Source of the DNA: Saccharomycopsis fibuligera x Saccharomycopsis cf. fibuligera
Taxonomy: Eukaryota; Ascomycota; Saccharomycetes; Ascoideales; Saccharomycopsidaceae
Assembly (NCBI GenBank): GCA_001936135.1
Contig: CP012815.1
Span: 682,001-746,000, forward strand
Direction: 5' to 3'
DNA length: 64,000 nt
The translations under genes were made by a program, and so were the position numbers. The stretch's first letter is position 1; the number at the start of each line of letters is the position of its first letter. Below are positions 34,469 through 45,098 of this stretch, piece after piece. The notes below the pieces were generated by a model, which saw nothing but the letters and a program-made list of their open reading frames with translations, searched no databases and was not told where the DNA came from.

Positions 34469-35260
34469 CTAATTTTTTTTTAGTTATCCTTATTTTTCTT
34501 TATCTTTTTCACCCTTACAAGTCCTCTCAGAAATGAATTTTTTTTGCTACCACTTTTAAGTAACTAAACGCAGTCTTCCTTTTATTGAACTGGTTTAGCT
34601 TCTCGTTCACCCCCTTAACCTTTCCCGTTTTACTACTTTTTCTATTCTGCTCAACCATTGTGTATTAATGTTATTTTATTTCAAAATGCATCTTCATTTT
34701 GCTTTCTCTTTTTACATATTTTTTCAGGCGTATTCTTTTTTTTTTTTTTTTTAATTTCTTTATTATTATTCGATTTATGTTTTGTTTTAGTTTTTCACAA
34801 ATTGATAGCAGCATTGAGGTTTTTGGTCCATTGATGGTAGTTGCTTCCCGTACTTTATACCTCATATATACTGCGCGCATGCTGGGGAGCAGCTATGCTA
34901 AAACGGTACTTCCTGGTACATTGGCGCCGGCCATCTCTTCTGTTTTTCTTTAAAGCTCTTTCATCAATCTTATCAGTTGTGTAGTTTGTAAATTGTCAAT
35001 TGATAGTATTTTACGATGCATGTCAAGGCGCTAAAACGTAATGCGCTGCAGAGCATGCTTACGGGTAAGCTCTTCGCCAAACCTCTGCGGAAAAAAAAAT
35101 TTTTTTTTTTTTTTTTTTTTTACTGTGTTGTGTAAGAGAGTAGAGATGAGGAATGGTTTAAAACTTAGCCCATCAAACCAGCTGGCTCAAGCTCATATCA
35201 TTTGATACAGATAACCGCAAACCGATTTCAACCAATATCACAAAAAAACAAAAAAAAACA
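34469..35260. other. Intergenic region CKB2 to DBP9
   Basis: T-rich 3' flank of CKB2 (34478-34760), then the DBP9 promoter with a CGGGTAA (Reb1-like, minus sense) at 35062-35068 and an A/T palindromic tract. Short open frames here are T-tract artefacts. Confidence 0.5.
35062..35152. promoter_or_regulatory. Ribosome-biogenesis-type promoter elements upstream of DBP9
   Basis: Three motifs cluster 110-200 bp before the DBP9 start: CGGGTAA (Reb1-like, 35062-35068), a run of nine A followed by a long T-run (35091-35120) that fits an RRPE element (AAAAATTTTT), and AGATGAG (35146-35152), which resembles the PAC core GATGAG. RRPE plus PAC is the known signature of ribosome-biogenesis genes in yeasts, fitting Dbp9. 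The motifs are short and AT-rich, so the assignment is tentative. Confidence 0.4.
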
Positions 35261-37159
35261 ATGAGCAAACTTACTGCCGTTGACGATGCTTACGTCGATG
35301 ATACCGTCACGTTTGCCTCACTTGGTTTGGACCCACGTATCTCTGAAGCAGTGGTCCAACTTGGATTCAAAAATCCAACATTGATTCAATCCAAAGCAAT
35401 TCCATTAGCTCTTGAAGAAAAGTGCGACATCATTGCTAAAGCGTCCACCGGTTCTGGTAAAACTGCTGCTTATTTGATTCCTATCATTCAAACCATCCTT
35501 GATGAATATGCTGCAGAAGGTATCATAAGTAATAATGATGGTTCTCATCAATTCAAAGCTGTCATTTTGGTGCCTACTAAAGAACTTTCTAACCAGGTTG
35601 CAAGTTTTTGCAAGTTGTTACTTAAGAATTGTGGTAATCTAATAAGTTTATTGAATTTGGCTGATAGTTATACTCCAGATGTATTGAAGGCTTTGATTGC
35701 TTCAAAACCGGAAATTCTCATCACTACGCCAAATAAATTTCTCAAATTGATTGAAAATGATGATTCTCTAGTTGATTTGAGTGAGTTGCAACAAACACTT
35801 CGTTTCATTTGTCTTGACGAAGTGGATTTAATTTTCTCTTATGGCTATCAGGAAGACTTGGATAAGATTGTGGAATTGCTCAATATTGGCAAGTTGAATA
35901 TTCAAAGTTTCTCAATGAGTGCCACATTAAATGACGAAATCACCAGTACGATTAAGACAAAATTCTGCAAGACTCCAAAGGTCTTGAAACTTAATGACGA
36001 TGAAGTGACAAAGAATAAAGACAAATTGATCCAATACTATATAAAAACATCAGAATTTGACAAGTTCTTAATGACTTTTGTTATACTCAAGTTGAATTTG
36101 ATTAAGGGTAAAATTTTGGTTTTTGTGAATAATATTGAAAGAGGTTATAGATTGAAATTATTTTTGGAGCAGTTTGGCATAAAAGGTTGTATTCTCAATA
36201 GCGAGTTGCCAATAAACTCGAGACTACATATAATAGACCAATACAATAAGAACTACTACAACTTGTTGATTGCAACGGATGACTCTCATGGTCTTGAAGT
36301 TGATGAAAGAGAGGTACAGGAAGCCGAAGAAGAAGAAGACGTAGAAGTAGAGCAGCAGCAGCAGAAAGAAGAAGAACAACAAGAAGAAGAAGAAGAAGAA
36401 CAACAACAACAACAACAACAACAATCAGAAACAGTGCCGCAGCCAAATGCCACTAAACAAAACACTAAACAAAATAGCAAAAAGAAACGTGATAATGAGT
36501 TTGGTGTATCCAGAGGTGTGGATTTCAAAAATGTTGCCTGTGTGCTAAACTTCGATTTACCAACCACTTCCAAAAACTACGTACATAGAATTGGTCGTAC
36601 TGCCAGAGCCAACAAATCCGGGATTGCATTATCATACGTGGTCAATAGTAAAGACTGGGGCAAGCATAAGCAATCCTCGTTGCTCACTGCTAAAAAAGAT
36701 GAAAAAATCTTCCAGAGAATCCTCAACAAGCAACAAAAGATCGGCCTTGATGTCATACCCTACAAATTCAACTCTCTGCACTTGGAAAGTTTCCGCTACA
36801 GAGTGGAAGATGCGTTCCGTGCAGTTACAGGCACCGCTATCAGAGAAGCGAGAATTAGAGAAATCAAGCAAGAAATTTTGACTTCGGAAAAATTGAAGAG
36901 ACATTTTGAAGAAAACCCTCAAGATTTGGAAGCTTTGAGACACGATAAAGAATTACACGCAGCTAGAGCCCAACCACATTTGAAAAATATTCCAAACTAC
37001 TTGTTGCCGGATAGCCTTAAAAAGAATGCAAAGGCCATTGGATTCGTGCCTTTGAATAAGCCAAACCGCAAAAGACAAAGAGGCGGTAAGAATGGCAAGA
37101 AGGGGGGAAGTGGTAAGAAGAGAAAGTCTAATCCTCTCAAGACTTTTAGAGCCAAGTGA
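35261..37159 (+). CDS. DBP9: Dbp9 DEAD-box RNA helicase, 60S ribosome assembly
   Basis: 632 residues. Helicase motifs in order: Q-motif region (FASLGLDPRISEAVVQLGF then NPTLIQSKAIP), motif I STGSGKT (about 64-70), PTKELS, TTPNK, motif II as DEVD (about 187-190), SMSATL (about 219), and HRIGRTARANKSG (about 443). DEVD in place of DEAD is known in Dbp9 and does not indicate loss of function. The C-terminal part has FRYRVEDAFRAVT, EKLKRHFEENP and a Lys/Arg/Gly-rich tail (KPNRKRQRGGKNGKKGG), a nucleolar-type basic end. Between helicase-core motifs IV and V lies an insertion of about 50 residues (about 348-400) of Glu and Gln runs. Role by family: nucleolar helicase in 27S pre-rRNA processing. Confidence 0.96.
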   Translation: MSKLTAVDDAYVDDTVTFASLGLDPRISEAVVQLGFKNPTLIQSKAIPLALEEKCDIIAKASTGSGKTAAYLIPIIQTILDEYAAEGIISNNDGSHQFKAVILVPTKELSNQVASFCKLLLKNCGNLISLLNLADSYTPDVLKALIASKPEILITTPNKFLKLIENDDSLVDLSELQQTLRFICLDEVDLIFSYGYQEDLDKIVELLNIGKLNIQSFSMSATLNDEITSTIKTKFCKTPKVLKLNDDEVTKNKDKLIQYYIKTSEFDKFLMTFVILKLNLIKGKILVFVNNIERGYRLKLFLEQFGIKGCILNSELPINSRLHIIDQYNKNYYNLLIATDDSHGLEVDEREVQEAEEEEDVEVEQQQQKEEEQQEEEEEEQQQQQQQQSETVPQPNATKQNTKQNSKKKRDNEFGVSRGVDFKNVACVLNFDLPTTSKNYVHRIGRTARANKSGIALSYVVNSKDWGKHKQSSLLTAKKDEKIFQRILNKQQKIGLDVIPYKFNSLHLESFRYRVEDAFRAVTGTAIREARIREIKQEILTSEKLKRHFEENPQDLEALRHDKELHAARAQPHLKNIPNYLLPDSLKKNAKAIGFVPLNKPNRKRQRGGKNGKKGGSGKKRKSNPLKTFRAK

Positions 37160-37797
37160 GTGAGCGTTGGTATATTGTTTTATAGATTAATGCATGTTTT
37201 TTTCTTGTTTGTTATTTCTTGTTTGGTCAATTATTGAATCTGTAGTGCAAGTGCAAGTTTCGTTTTGTCTTGGTCTCAATCTTTGCGTATCCGATTATGA
37301 GTTCCTCGGGAAGAAGAAGAAAGGTTGGTTGGTTGGTACGCAAAATTGAGCGCGCATCCTATTCTGTCTCCCTCAGGTTGGTAAGAATTGGCTCTATGAG
37401 AATGGGGAGAATTACAAAGCAGGAAAGGGATACTTGGAGGGCAGTTAAAGTTGCGTGATTGTAGCATTGATTATTTAAAAAACAAATAAAGGAAGGGGCA
37501 ACAACGAGTTAGATGGCAACGATCGATAAAAGAGACAGAAGAGCGTGGCATAATAATTAAAGTATCTAGACAGTATCTAATATATCAGTGGAGAAATGAA
37601 AGAATAGAAAATCCTAGCTATGGCTACAGAGTGAGCAAGGAAAGGTGGGAATAAAACCAGAAAGTAATGTGAGCAAAGAAAGGCGTGCAGAGCCCTTATG
37701 ATACTAAAGAACAGATATCAAACTGAATACAAAAAGAAAAAAAAAAAAAAAAAAAAGAGCAACAACAAAAAAAGCATAAACGAAATCGCACAAACCG

Positions 37798-37838
<41 letters not shown>

Positions 37839-37849
37839 CTTGGAAGCCA
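37160..37849. other. Intergenic region between convergent DBP9 and GNT1-like genes
   Basis: Tail-to-tail spacer of 690 bp holding no recognised gene. It contains an A-run (37737-37756) and an ATA/TAA triplet repeat just beyond the glycosyltransferase stop. Confidence 0.55.
37796..37838. repeat. (TAA)n microsatellite
   Basis: About fourteen ATA/TAA triplets in a row immediately downstream of the GNT1-like stop codon (gene on minus strand). It would lie in that gene's 3' untranslated region. Confidence 0.9.
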
Positions 37850-38365
37850 TCAAACTAACGGCAAATGACAGACTTGTAATCTCAAAGTAGCATACTTTTG
37901 ATAAATTTTGCGCCAATCGCTGAGCGCTTTGCACCTGGTTAATTTCACTTCATATTTTCGTTTGTCATCACTCAATTCTTTCAATTCGTTGAAGCATGAA
38001 TCAACTCGTGTGTTTATTGAGTCGTGAGTCTTCTGCGACCATGGTTTTGCCAATTGTTTCAGTCCGTCCTCTTCGGCATTCTTTCCCTTAGTGGACTTGA
38101 GTTTTTCTTTCTTGGCTTTTTGCTCTTCTTCTGTGGTCTGCAACTGCGGCTCGCTAAAGTGAATAAGCTTGACCGCCGGGCTGCTGGATTGGGATTGGGA
38201 TTGGCGTTGGTGTTGGGAGCGCGGGCCAGGGAGAATTTCCTGACTATGGAAAAGATCACTGTTCCAATAGTATGCTGGCGCAGGGGAGAATATTTCGCTA
38301 ACGGCAGAAACCGCATTGGCAGCAATACTATCTTTTGCTGGAGCCACTGCCAATGCGCCATCTTC

Positions 38366-38419
<54 letters not shown>

Positions 38420-40129
38420 GCTAGGTTCACCTTGGGAACTACGGCGGTCCTTGTTGTTGACGTTGAAATGCAATTCTTTGAAAGAATGGAGGAATGGCAA
38501 GTCTGTAGAGTCGGACAAGTAATGCGAATGGTCCAGCTGAGTGAATTCTTCGGTGATTAAACTGTAGCGCTGATGTGGAAGAATCATTGCTTGTGGGATT
38601 TTTTTCCAAATAAACAGGGTACGCTTGTTCTTCTCAGCGTGGCCAGCATCTTTGCTCACTGCATCTAAAGATTTACCCTCATCCTCATCCTGGGTTGAAG
38701 CGATGGCGTTTCCGGCGTTTGGCAACCTGTAATCAACTGTCCTGTTACTATGGCTAGCACCGGCCGATTCGGCCACATCTTTATCATTGAGATAGGATTT
38801 GTGCTTATTGTATTCTGCAATGTATCGGGTATCTAGTACTGTTTGGCGAGCCTGCAGCAACAAGTCCGCGTCATCGGCGTGCTCATTGATTAGCACATTA
38901 TTCAAACTGAAAAACTCGTTGATTATATCTAATCTTTTGGCATCAGCAACAAGGTCCTGGTTGTGGTTGATTTCAATCAATTTTTGGAAAACCTCGTCAA
39001 ATAAAGAGCTTGAAGGCTTGATGACCGCCAAATGAGTGGACCAAAGAAAGTGCAAATTGTTTTTGAAGTGATAGTTTGGCAAAGCATTGTAAATCTTGCT
39101 GTAAAAGTTGTTGATGTTCAATGTTTTCCGGACCTCAAAGTCTCTGAGCACCAGGTCAACACGCGCTATTTTGGCGCCTTCATTCAATTGGATGTCCTTG
39201 TTCAAATCTTTACTGAGAAAGTTCTTGTAGTACTTGGAACGGGCAAAATCGATATGCTTGTAGTTTTCCCTGGCTAGCCAGTATGCCTCCGGCAAAGCCA
39301 CATGGGAAGGAGGAATGAAAAACAACTCATCCAAGTTATGCTGCAATACACTGTTGCAGTCAAAATAGACAATGCGATCAAACTGGGTCTGGTTGAACAA
39401 CAAGGCCTTGATATAGTTTGCATCCCAAACTTCGGGTCTCAATTTTATGTCTTTGAAACTGTCCAATTCCAAATCAACGGGCAAAAGCTGGACGTTATAG
39501 TCATTAACCGCCGTCAATAGCAAATCCACCACGGAGATTCGGTCAGTGTTCCCGTGGTCCTTCTTGTGCTGGTTGAGTTCTTCATCAGACTGGATTTCCA
39601 ACTTGTCCCAGGACTGGTCGTAAATAAGCACGAGTTTGGCCTTGGAGCGGTGCACTTTGCGCAAGTTGTGGAAATTCATGACTGCGGAACAAAGATGATT
39701 CACATCAGTGGCATAGGTGACATAGGCGTAGCTGTCCCAGTTTATGGACGATGGTTCAATTTTGGAATACACATAGTCAATGATTTTGGCAGGCAAGAAC
39801 TTGAGGTCCTTTTGTTTGAGTAAGCTGAAATCGCTTCTTTCATTGTTATTGTTACTGAGATCATTGTTGTGGTGTTGGCCATTGTTGTTATTCTTACTGA
39901 TGGGCCTTGACAGCGCGGCGCTTGTGTTTCGAGGAGCGGATGTCTTGAGAGTAAGCAATGAAAGTTTGGAAGCAAGAAGTTTGTCCAAGTTGAATCTAGT
40001 GGTTTGGCGAGCTAGGTCCTTAACGATGATGGAGTTGTCATTGCGGCTGGCAAGGAGAAACACGAGAGAGTATATGACGAGTCCCACCACCAGGAGCTGG
40101 GCAAGAATGTGTTTAGCGCTCTTGACCAT
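37850..40129 (-). CDS. Gnt1-like Golgi N-acetylglucosaminyltransferase (GT8-like fold)
   Basis: 759 residues, type II membrane topology: a short basic cytosolic tail (MVKSAKH) and a signal anchor about 9-28 (ILAQLLVVGLVIYSLVFLLA). The lumenal domain includes YAYVTYATDVNHLCSAVMNF, KLVLIYDQSW, FKDIKLRPEVWDANYIKALL and DRIVYFDCNSVLQHNLDELF then FIPPSHVALPEAYW, a pattern matching yeast Gnt1-type and glycogenin-like transferases. The usual DxD metal site reads D257-C258-N259. An Ala run encoded by GCT/GCA triplets (around nt 38360-38420, plus-strand CAG repeat) and long polar insertions make it larger than S. cerevisiae Gnt1 (about 490). The C-terminus is helical and charged. Family role: adding GlcNAc to Golgi mannoproteins. 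Gnt1 versus another GT8 paralogue is not settled by eye. Confidence 0.75.
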
Positions 40130-40491
40130 TGTTTATTTACTTTGAGCTGGCGGGCCTATAATATGACTTTTGTCCAATTAACAGGCGGATGGCAATGGCA
40201 ATAGCAATGGCAATAGCAATAGCAATAGCAGCGAGGAGAAAAGAGGATAAAATGATAACAAAAATGAAAAAGAAAAAATAAGCAGGGTGCAGTATCTGTC
40301 AGTGAAAGACGAAATAATGAAGGAGCAAATGTCGTAAGATAAAGTGAAGATGCGATGCGATTAATGAAGGAGAGAAGCACGAAGGACGATAAAAAACAAA
40401 ACAAAACAGTGCTGGATAATTGCTGCTGGCCACTGCTCTTTTATTAGTATATACGGCGGGCAGGAGCAGCAAGGGATTGATCGATAAAGTA

Positions 40492-40534
40492 GTTGAAAGC
40501 TAGCTGAAAGCTAAAGCTAGCTGAAAGCTAAAGC
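40492..40534. repeat. 17-bp tandem repeat
   Basis: The unit AGCTAGCTGAAAGCTAA recurs head to tail, so that TGAAAGCTA appears three times in 43 bases. The AGCTAGCT core is itself palindromic. Confidence 0.8.
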
Positions 40535-40972
40535 TTATTACTTGCAATTATGAACTCCAGGGCAGGGGTCCTAAGAAAGAAAAAAAAAAAAATTGTGTGT
40601 ACACAGGAGTGGGTTGCAGTTCCCGGCCGATGCGCGCGACAGTGTGCCATTACTAGCACATATATATATATATACGAAACGAGACGATGATGGCGACGAT
40701 GGCTACAGAGAGAGATGATGTTTAACACAAAAGAATAACTGCTCATTGCAAGCGAGCGAGCGAGCGGTGTACAGTAGCAGCCAGTAGTCAGTAGACTGAC
40801 TGACTGACTGACTATCCAGATGGTACCTGGCAGCAGCTGTCTCAGACGAGAACGCTTTAGGCTTAGAAGCTGGTAGGTAGCGCGGCAGCCGAACAAGAGA
40901 TGTTGGTATCTCCGCGATGGACAAGAGTGCTACTGCTACTGCCATCGATAGATGAGTGGCAACCGCGTTTGC

Positions 40973-40973
<1 letters not shown>

Positions 40974-41010
<37 letters not shown>
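40974..41010. repeat. (TA)n microsatellite
   Basis: A nearly pure TA dinucleotide run of about 36 bases with one C interruption near its start and a G at its end. Confidence 0.9.
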
Positions 41011-41014
<4 letters not shown>

Positions 41015-42738
41015 AATAGCCAGCGCGTTTGGTGCTGGCGGTGATTAATTGCACTGCTGGTACTAAAGAATTGATATGAGGACGCTCGCTTCTTCTGTCA
41101 TACCATACCGTAAACGGTGGTATACACCACGCCACACTCCCGAACTGGCTAACCGCGCTCTGCGACCACCCAACGAGAGAAAATTCTTTTGCTATACCAC
41201 CAGTAATATATCATTGCATTGCAATGGCGTACGTAGCATTAGCTGTCTCACAAAAAGTTTGCTCAAACACGCCCTGGCAGACATTGATGATGACTTTTCT
41301 TTGAAGCTTGGACTCAATTGACGAGCTAAAACACAACTGGGCAATCTGCCAGCCAACAGCTCCTCTTTAATGGCTATCACAGACTCTAGCGCTAAGAAGA
41401 AAAAAGTTGTAGACCGCGAAAACAAGCGAGAATTCGACAAAAGTGAGAAACTCAATGCCAAAAGCAGAGGAGAGCAAGCAGAGTTTCACGGGGTGAAGTC
41501 ACGTTTGTCACATGTCACTCACACCCCTTCTCTTTTCTTTTTCTGTGTTACTGGGACGCCCAGTTACTACCCGGCCGCAGAGAAAGAAAAAGAGAGAAAA
41601 ATGTACTTTTTTCTCCATTTTTTTTCAGTTTTTTCAGTTTTTTCAGTGCTGTTTATTGTTCTCCAGCAGCACTACTGCAGCCATGCAGCGTAAGGGAAAA
41701 AAAAAGAAACGGAAAAATAAAAAAAAAAACAGAAAAAAAATTTTTTCTCCCTCTCTTTCTCTCTGATTTGTATTGTTTTCAGTACTCACTCACTCAAAAT
41801 TTCTTTTTAGCGCTGATAACCACCGCCTGCTACTGCAATAAGACTACTATAGCAGCTTGCCTTTCCGTCCCACGCCTTGCAGCATGGGGAAGCAGCCACT
41901 GACAGAGATCAGCAGTATCCAACCGCCGCCAACGCCCGCCAGCAGGGCAGGGTACGCAGTAGCAGTAGCAGTAGCAGCTGGCGCTCCTCCTCCTCCCCTG
42001 GCAGTTGTTCCGCACCCGCGGGGCAGGAAATCGCCCATCAGCCAGCCTTCAGCCAGCCGTAACAGCAGCAAGCGCGCCATCGCCACCGCAACCGCAACCG
42101 TAACCGTAACCGTAACCGCCGGCGGCCAACAGGCTGCTGTCTCAGTCGTACAGGGCAGTCAGCCTGCCAACGTGGAAAAGAAAGAAACTAAAGCTTTTAC
42201 TCCTTCTCGCCAGCTGTTCTGTTTCCCCTCCAGCAGTGATCGCTCGCTCGCTCTGTTGTATACAACATAACGATTTTTGCTAGAACTCTGTGGAAAAAAA
42301 AAAAAAAAATTTTTTCTAGTGCTTGCCGGCCTTGTGGGACACCCTGGCCGTTCTAAAATGAGTAGAGAATGACAATTTTTTTTTTCTTCTTCTTTTTACA
42401 TAGTATTACTATCAGTAAGCTAAGCTACGCCGCGAGTAGAAATACTGATGATATCAGTGCCAATAGTGGCAACAGCAATCTGTGATAATCGCCGGTTACT
42501 CAGAGTAACTCACTCGGCTAAATGTGAGCTGTGATATGTAATATGTAGCAGTCAGCTATGGCAGCAGCGCCAGAAATGGCACATTACCGCGTTGCTGAGC
42601 ACCATCATCATCTTCTTCATCTTCACTATCACTATCATTACCATCGATAGTAATCAATACAAATCATTGGCTCCTCCTCCTCCGCCTGCTGCACTACGTA
42701 AATAATGAACCGCTAAGGCAATATGGGACAGCAGGGAA

Positions 42739-42745
42739 TTACCCG
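42739..42745 (+). promoter_or_regulatory. Reb1-like TTACCCG site in TEF1 promoter
   Basis: TTACCCG followed by C matches the core recognised by Reb1, a general regulatory factor that clears nucleosomes at strong promoters. It sits 256 bp before the TEF1 ATG. Assignment by consensus only. Confidence 0.4.
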
Positions 42746-43000
42746 CATGTGACAGCTTTTTCAGAACAAGGCAAGGTGCAGCGTACCGCTTCAGCAAATG
42801 AAAATTTTTTCTTCCCGCCCAAAAAATTCATACGATCGCTGGGTTTGTTAGCACACCTGGGAAAATATAAAAACCTGATAGCTGTCCAGTTTTTCTACAT
42901 TTACTCAACCTCTTTTTCTTTCCTCTTTTTCTTTTCGCTGTCATCTCACACCTGAAATCATCTAGCATTTCTTTCTGAGTTATTAAATCAATCATTCACA

Positions 43001-44493
43001 ATGGTATGTTCTACTCCCTGATGACGGATGCAAATACTTGCTACTTGCTACCAACACACACACACACACACACATCTTGTTTTTTCTAGTACATGACCAC
43101 TAACTCTCGTCTTTAGGGTAAAGAAAAGCAACACGTTAACGTCGTCGTCATTGGTCACGTCGATTCTGGTAAATCCACCACCACCGGTCACTTGATCTAC
43201 AAGTGTGGTGGTATTGACAAGCGTACCATCGAAAAGTTTGAAAAGGAAGCTGCCGAATTAGGTAAGGGTTCTTTCAAATACGCCTGGGTTTTGGACAAAT
43301 TAAAGGCTGAAAGAGAAAGAGGTATCACCATCGACATTGCTTTGTGGAAATTCGAAACTCCAAAGTACAATGTTACCGTTATTGATGCCCCAGGTCACAG
43401 AGATTTCATCAAGAACATGATTACTGGTACTTCCCAAGCTGATTGTGCTATCTTGATTATCGCTGGTGGTACTGGTGAATTCGAAGCTGGTATCTCCAAG
43501 GATGGTCAAACCAGAGAACACGCTTTGTTGGCCTTCACTTTGGGTGTCAAACAATTGATTGTTGCCGTCAACAAGATGGACTCTGTCAAATGGGACCAAA
43601 AGAGATTCGAAGAAATCAAGAAGGAAGTCACCAACTTTATCAAGAAGGTTGGTTACAATCCAAAATCTGTTCCATTCGTCCCAATCTCTGGTTGGAACGG
43701 TGACAACATGATTGAAGCTTCTACCAACTGTCCATGGTACAAGGGTTGGGAAAAAGAAACAAAAGCTGGTAAATCTACCGGTAAGACCTTGTTGGAAGCT
43801 ATCGACGCTATCGAACCACCAACCAGACCAACTGACAAGCCATTGAGATTGCCATTGCAAGATGTCTACAAGATTGGTGGTATTGGTACTGTGCCAGTAG
43901 GTAGAGTTGAAACCGGTGTCATCAAGGCCGGTATGGTTGTTACCTTTGCTCCATCTAACGTTACCACTGAAGTCAAGTCCGTTGAAATGCACCACGAAAC
44001 CTTGGAACAAGGTTTGCCAGGTGACAATGTTGGTTTCAACGTCAAGTCTGTCTCCGTTAAGGAAATCAGAAGAGGTAACGTCTGTGGTGACTCCAAGAAC
44101 GACCCACCAACCGGTGTTGAATCTTTCAATGCTCAAGTCATTGTCTTGAACCACCCTGGTCAAATCTCTGCTGGTTACTCTCCAGTTTTGGATTGTCACA
44201 CTGCCCACATTGCTTGTAGATTCGACGAGCTTTTGGAAAAGATTGACAGAAGATCTGGTAAGAAATTGGAAGAAGCTCCAAAATCTATCAAATCTGGTGA
44301 TGCTGCTATTGTTAAATTCATCCCATCTAAGCCATTGTCTGTTGAACCATTCTCTGCTTACCCACCATTAGGTAGATTCGCTGTCAGAGATATGAGACAA
44401 ACTGTCGCTGTCGGTGTTATCAAGTCTGTCGTCAAGGCTGACAAGGCTGCCGGTAAGGTCACCAAGGCTGCTGCTAAGGCCACTAAGAAATAA
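43001..44493 (+). CDS. TEF1: Translation elongation factor eEF1A (Tef1), intron right after the ATG
   Basis: Exon 1 codes only the ATG (43001-43003). The intron 43004-43116 has a GTATGT donor, CACTAAC branch (43098-43104) and TTTAG acceptor, and contains a CA-dinucleotide run. Exon 2 (43117-44493) begins [20 protein letters not shown]. The spliced product is 459 residues, the usual eEF1A length. GTPase motifs: GHVDSGKS (14-21), DAPGH (91-95) and NKMD (153-156); domains 2 and 3 follow and the C-terminus is Lys-rich. It delivers aminoacyl-tRNA to the ribosome. Codon use is extremely biased (Leu nearly all TTG, Arg AGA, Ser TCT/TCC, no CTG), marking very high expression. Starting downstream at the next ATG would lose the P-loop, so the intron model is required. 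Confidence 0.98.
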
Positions 44494-45098
44494 GTGTGAT
44501 TCATGAATATTAATTTTTTCTTATAAAAATTTTGTCATGATGTTTCATTTAATTTTTAGTTTTGGTTTTTGCATTTAATAATATAGTTTAGTAATAATAT
44601 AAAGCCCATTTATATTTATTTTAAAAAAAAAATTTTTTTTTGATTGTAGTAGTCAGCCTTTTTATGGATTCGTCCACTAGTTGGATTAAGTTAAATAGGT
44701 TATCCATGAGATGGATGGATACCCTGCAGAGAAAATTCTGTAAAAACATTGAAATTATTTTAGGGAAATTTTAACTTGTCTAAAGGCATGCATACTTACC
44801 CACTCCAGCAGCTCGCTCAGCATTTCGCTAGCCCCACACCTACCCAGTAGAGTCCACAATTTTCCTGGTTTCTCTATCGCAACATACAGTTGATCAATAA
44901 ATCATACAGTTGATAAAAAATAATATTCCGATTGGACTGCATTGAATGCCCATTGCTTCTAGCTCGGTCTTTGCAAATTTGACAACTGCAAGAGTAATAG
45001 TGAGTCTGACGCTGCTAGGAGGATTTTTAAAATTGCAACCAGCAAAATTGCTCCTTGTAAAGCCAATCTCATCATCATCATCATCATCATCATCCAAG
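44494..45098. other. Intergenic region TEF1 to RAI1-like gene
   Basis: TEF1 3' flank with a TTTTTTCTTATAAAA-type end signal and an A-run/T-run palindrome near 44622-44641, then the promoter of the next gene. A CAT/ATC triplet run (45069-45092) immediately precedes the chosen ATG. No other gene seen. Confidence 0.5.

Larger units (their letters stand above)
40130..43000. other. 2.9-kb divergent upstream region of GNT1-like and TEF1
   Basis: No gene with recognisable domains. It is rich in simple repeats: GCAATG/GCAATA hexamers (40190-40232), AGCTGAAAGCTA tandem units (40492-40534), TGAC tetramers (40797-40813), a TA microsatellite (40975-41010), C/T and A tracts (41500-41765), and CCGTAA hexamers (42080-42118). 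The patch 41850-42260 is unusually GC-rich for this genome. A TTACCCG (Reb1-like) site lies at 42739-42745, 256 bp before the TEF1 ATG. A long, repeat-rich upstream region suits a very strong promoter (inference). Confidence 0.5.

Noticed and set aside
38024-38560. 178-codon plus-strand frame over the GNT1-like gene
   Set aside because: Shadow of the coding strand; its Ser run is the antisense reading of the Ala triplet tract.
41857-42270. 137-codon Pro/Ala/Thr-rich plus frame upstream of TEF1
   Set aside because: Begins at a non-ATG codon and is dominated by simple repeats; not enough for a gene call.
43300-44208. 302-codon open frame antisense to TEF1
   Set aside because: Highly biased codon use on the sense strand removes antisense stops; the translation has no domain features and TEF1 is certain.
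44946-45098. Upstream start for the RAI1-like protein (hydrophobic N-terminus)
   Set aside because: The extension is a translated Ser triplet repeat preceded by hydrophobic residues unlike any Rai1; ATG at 45099 is better placed.
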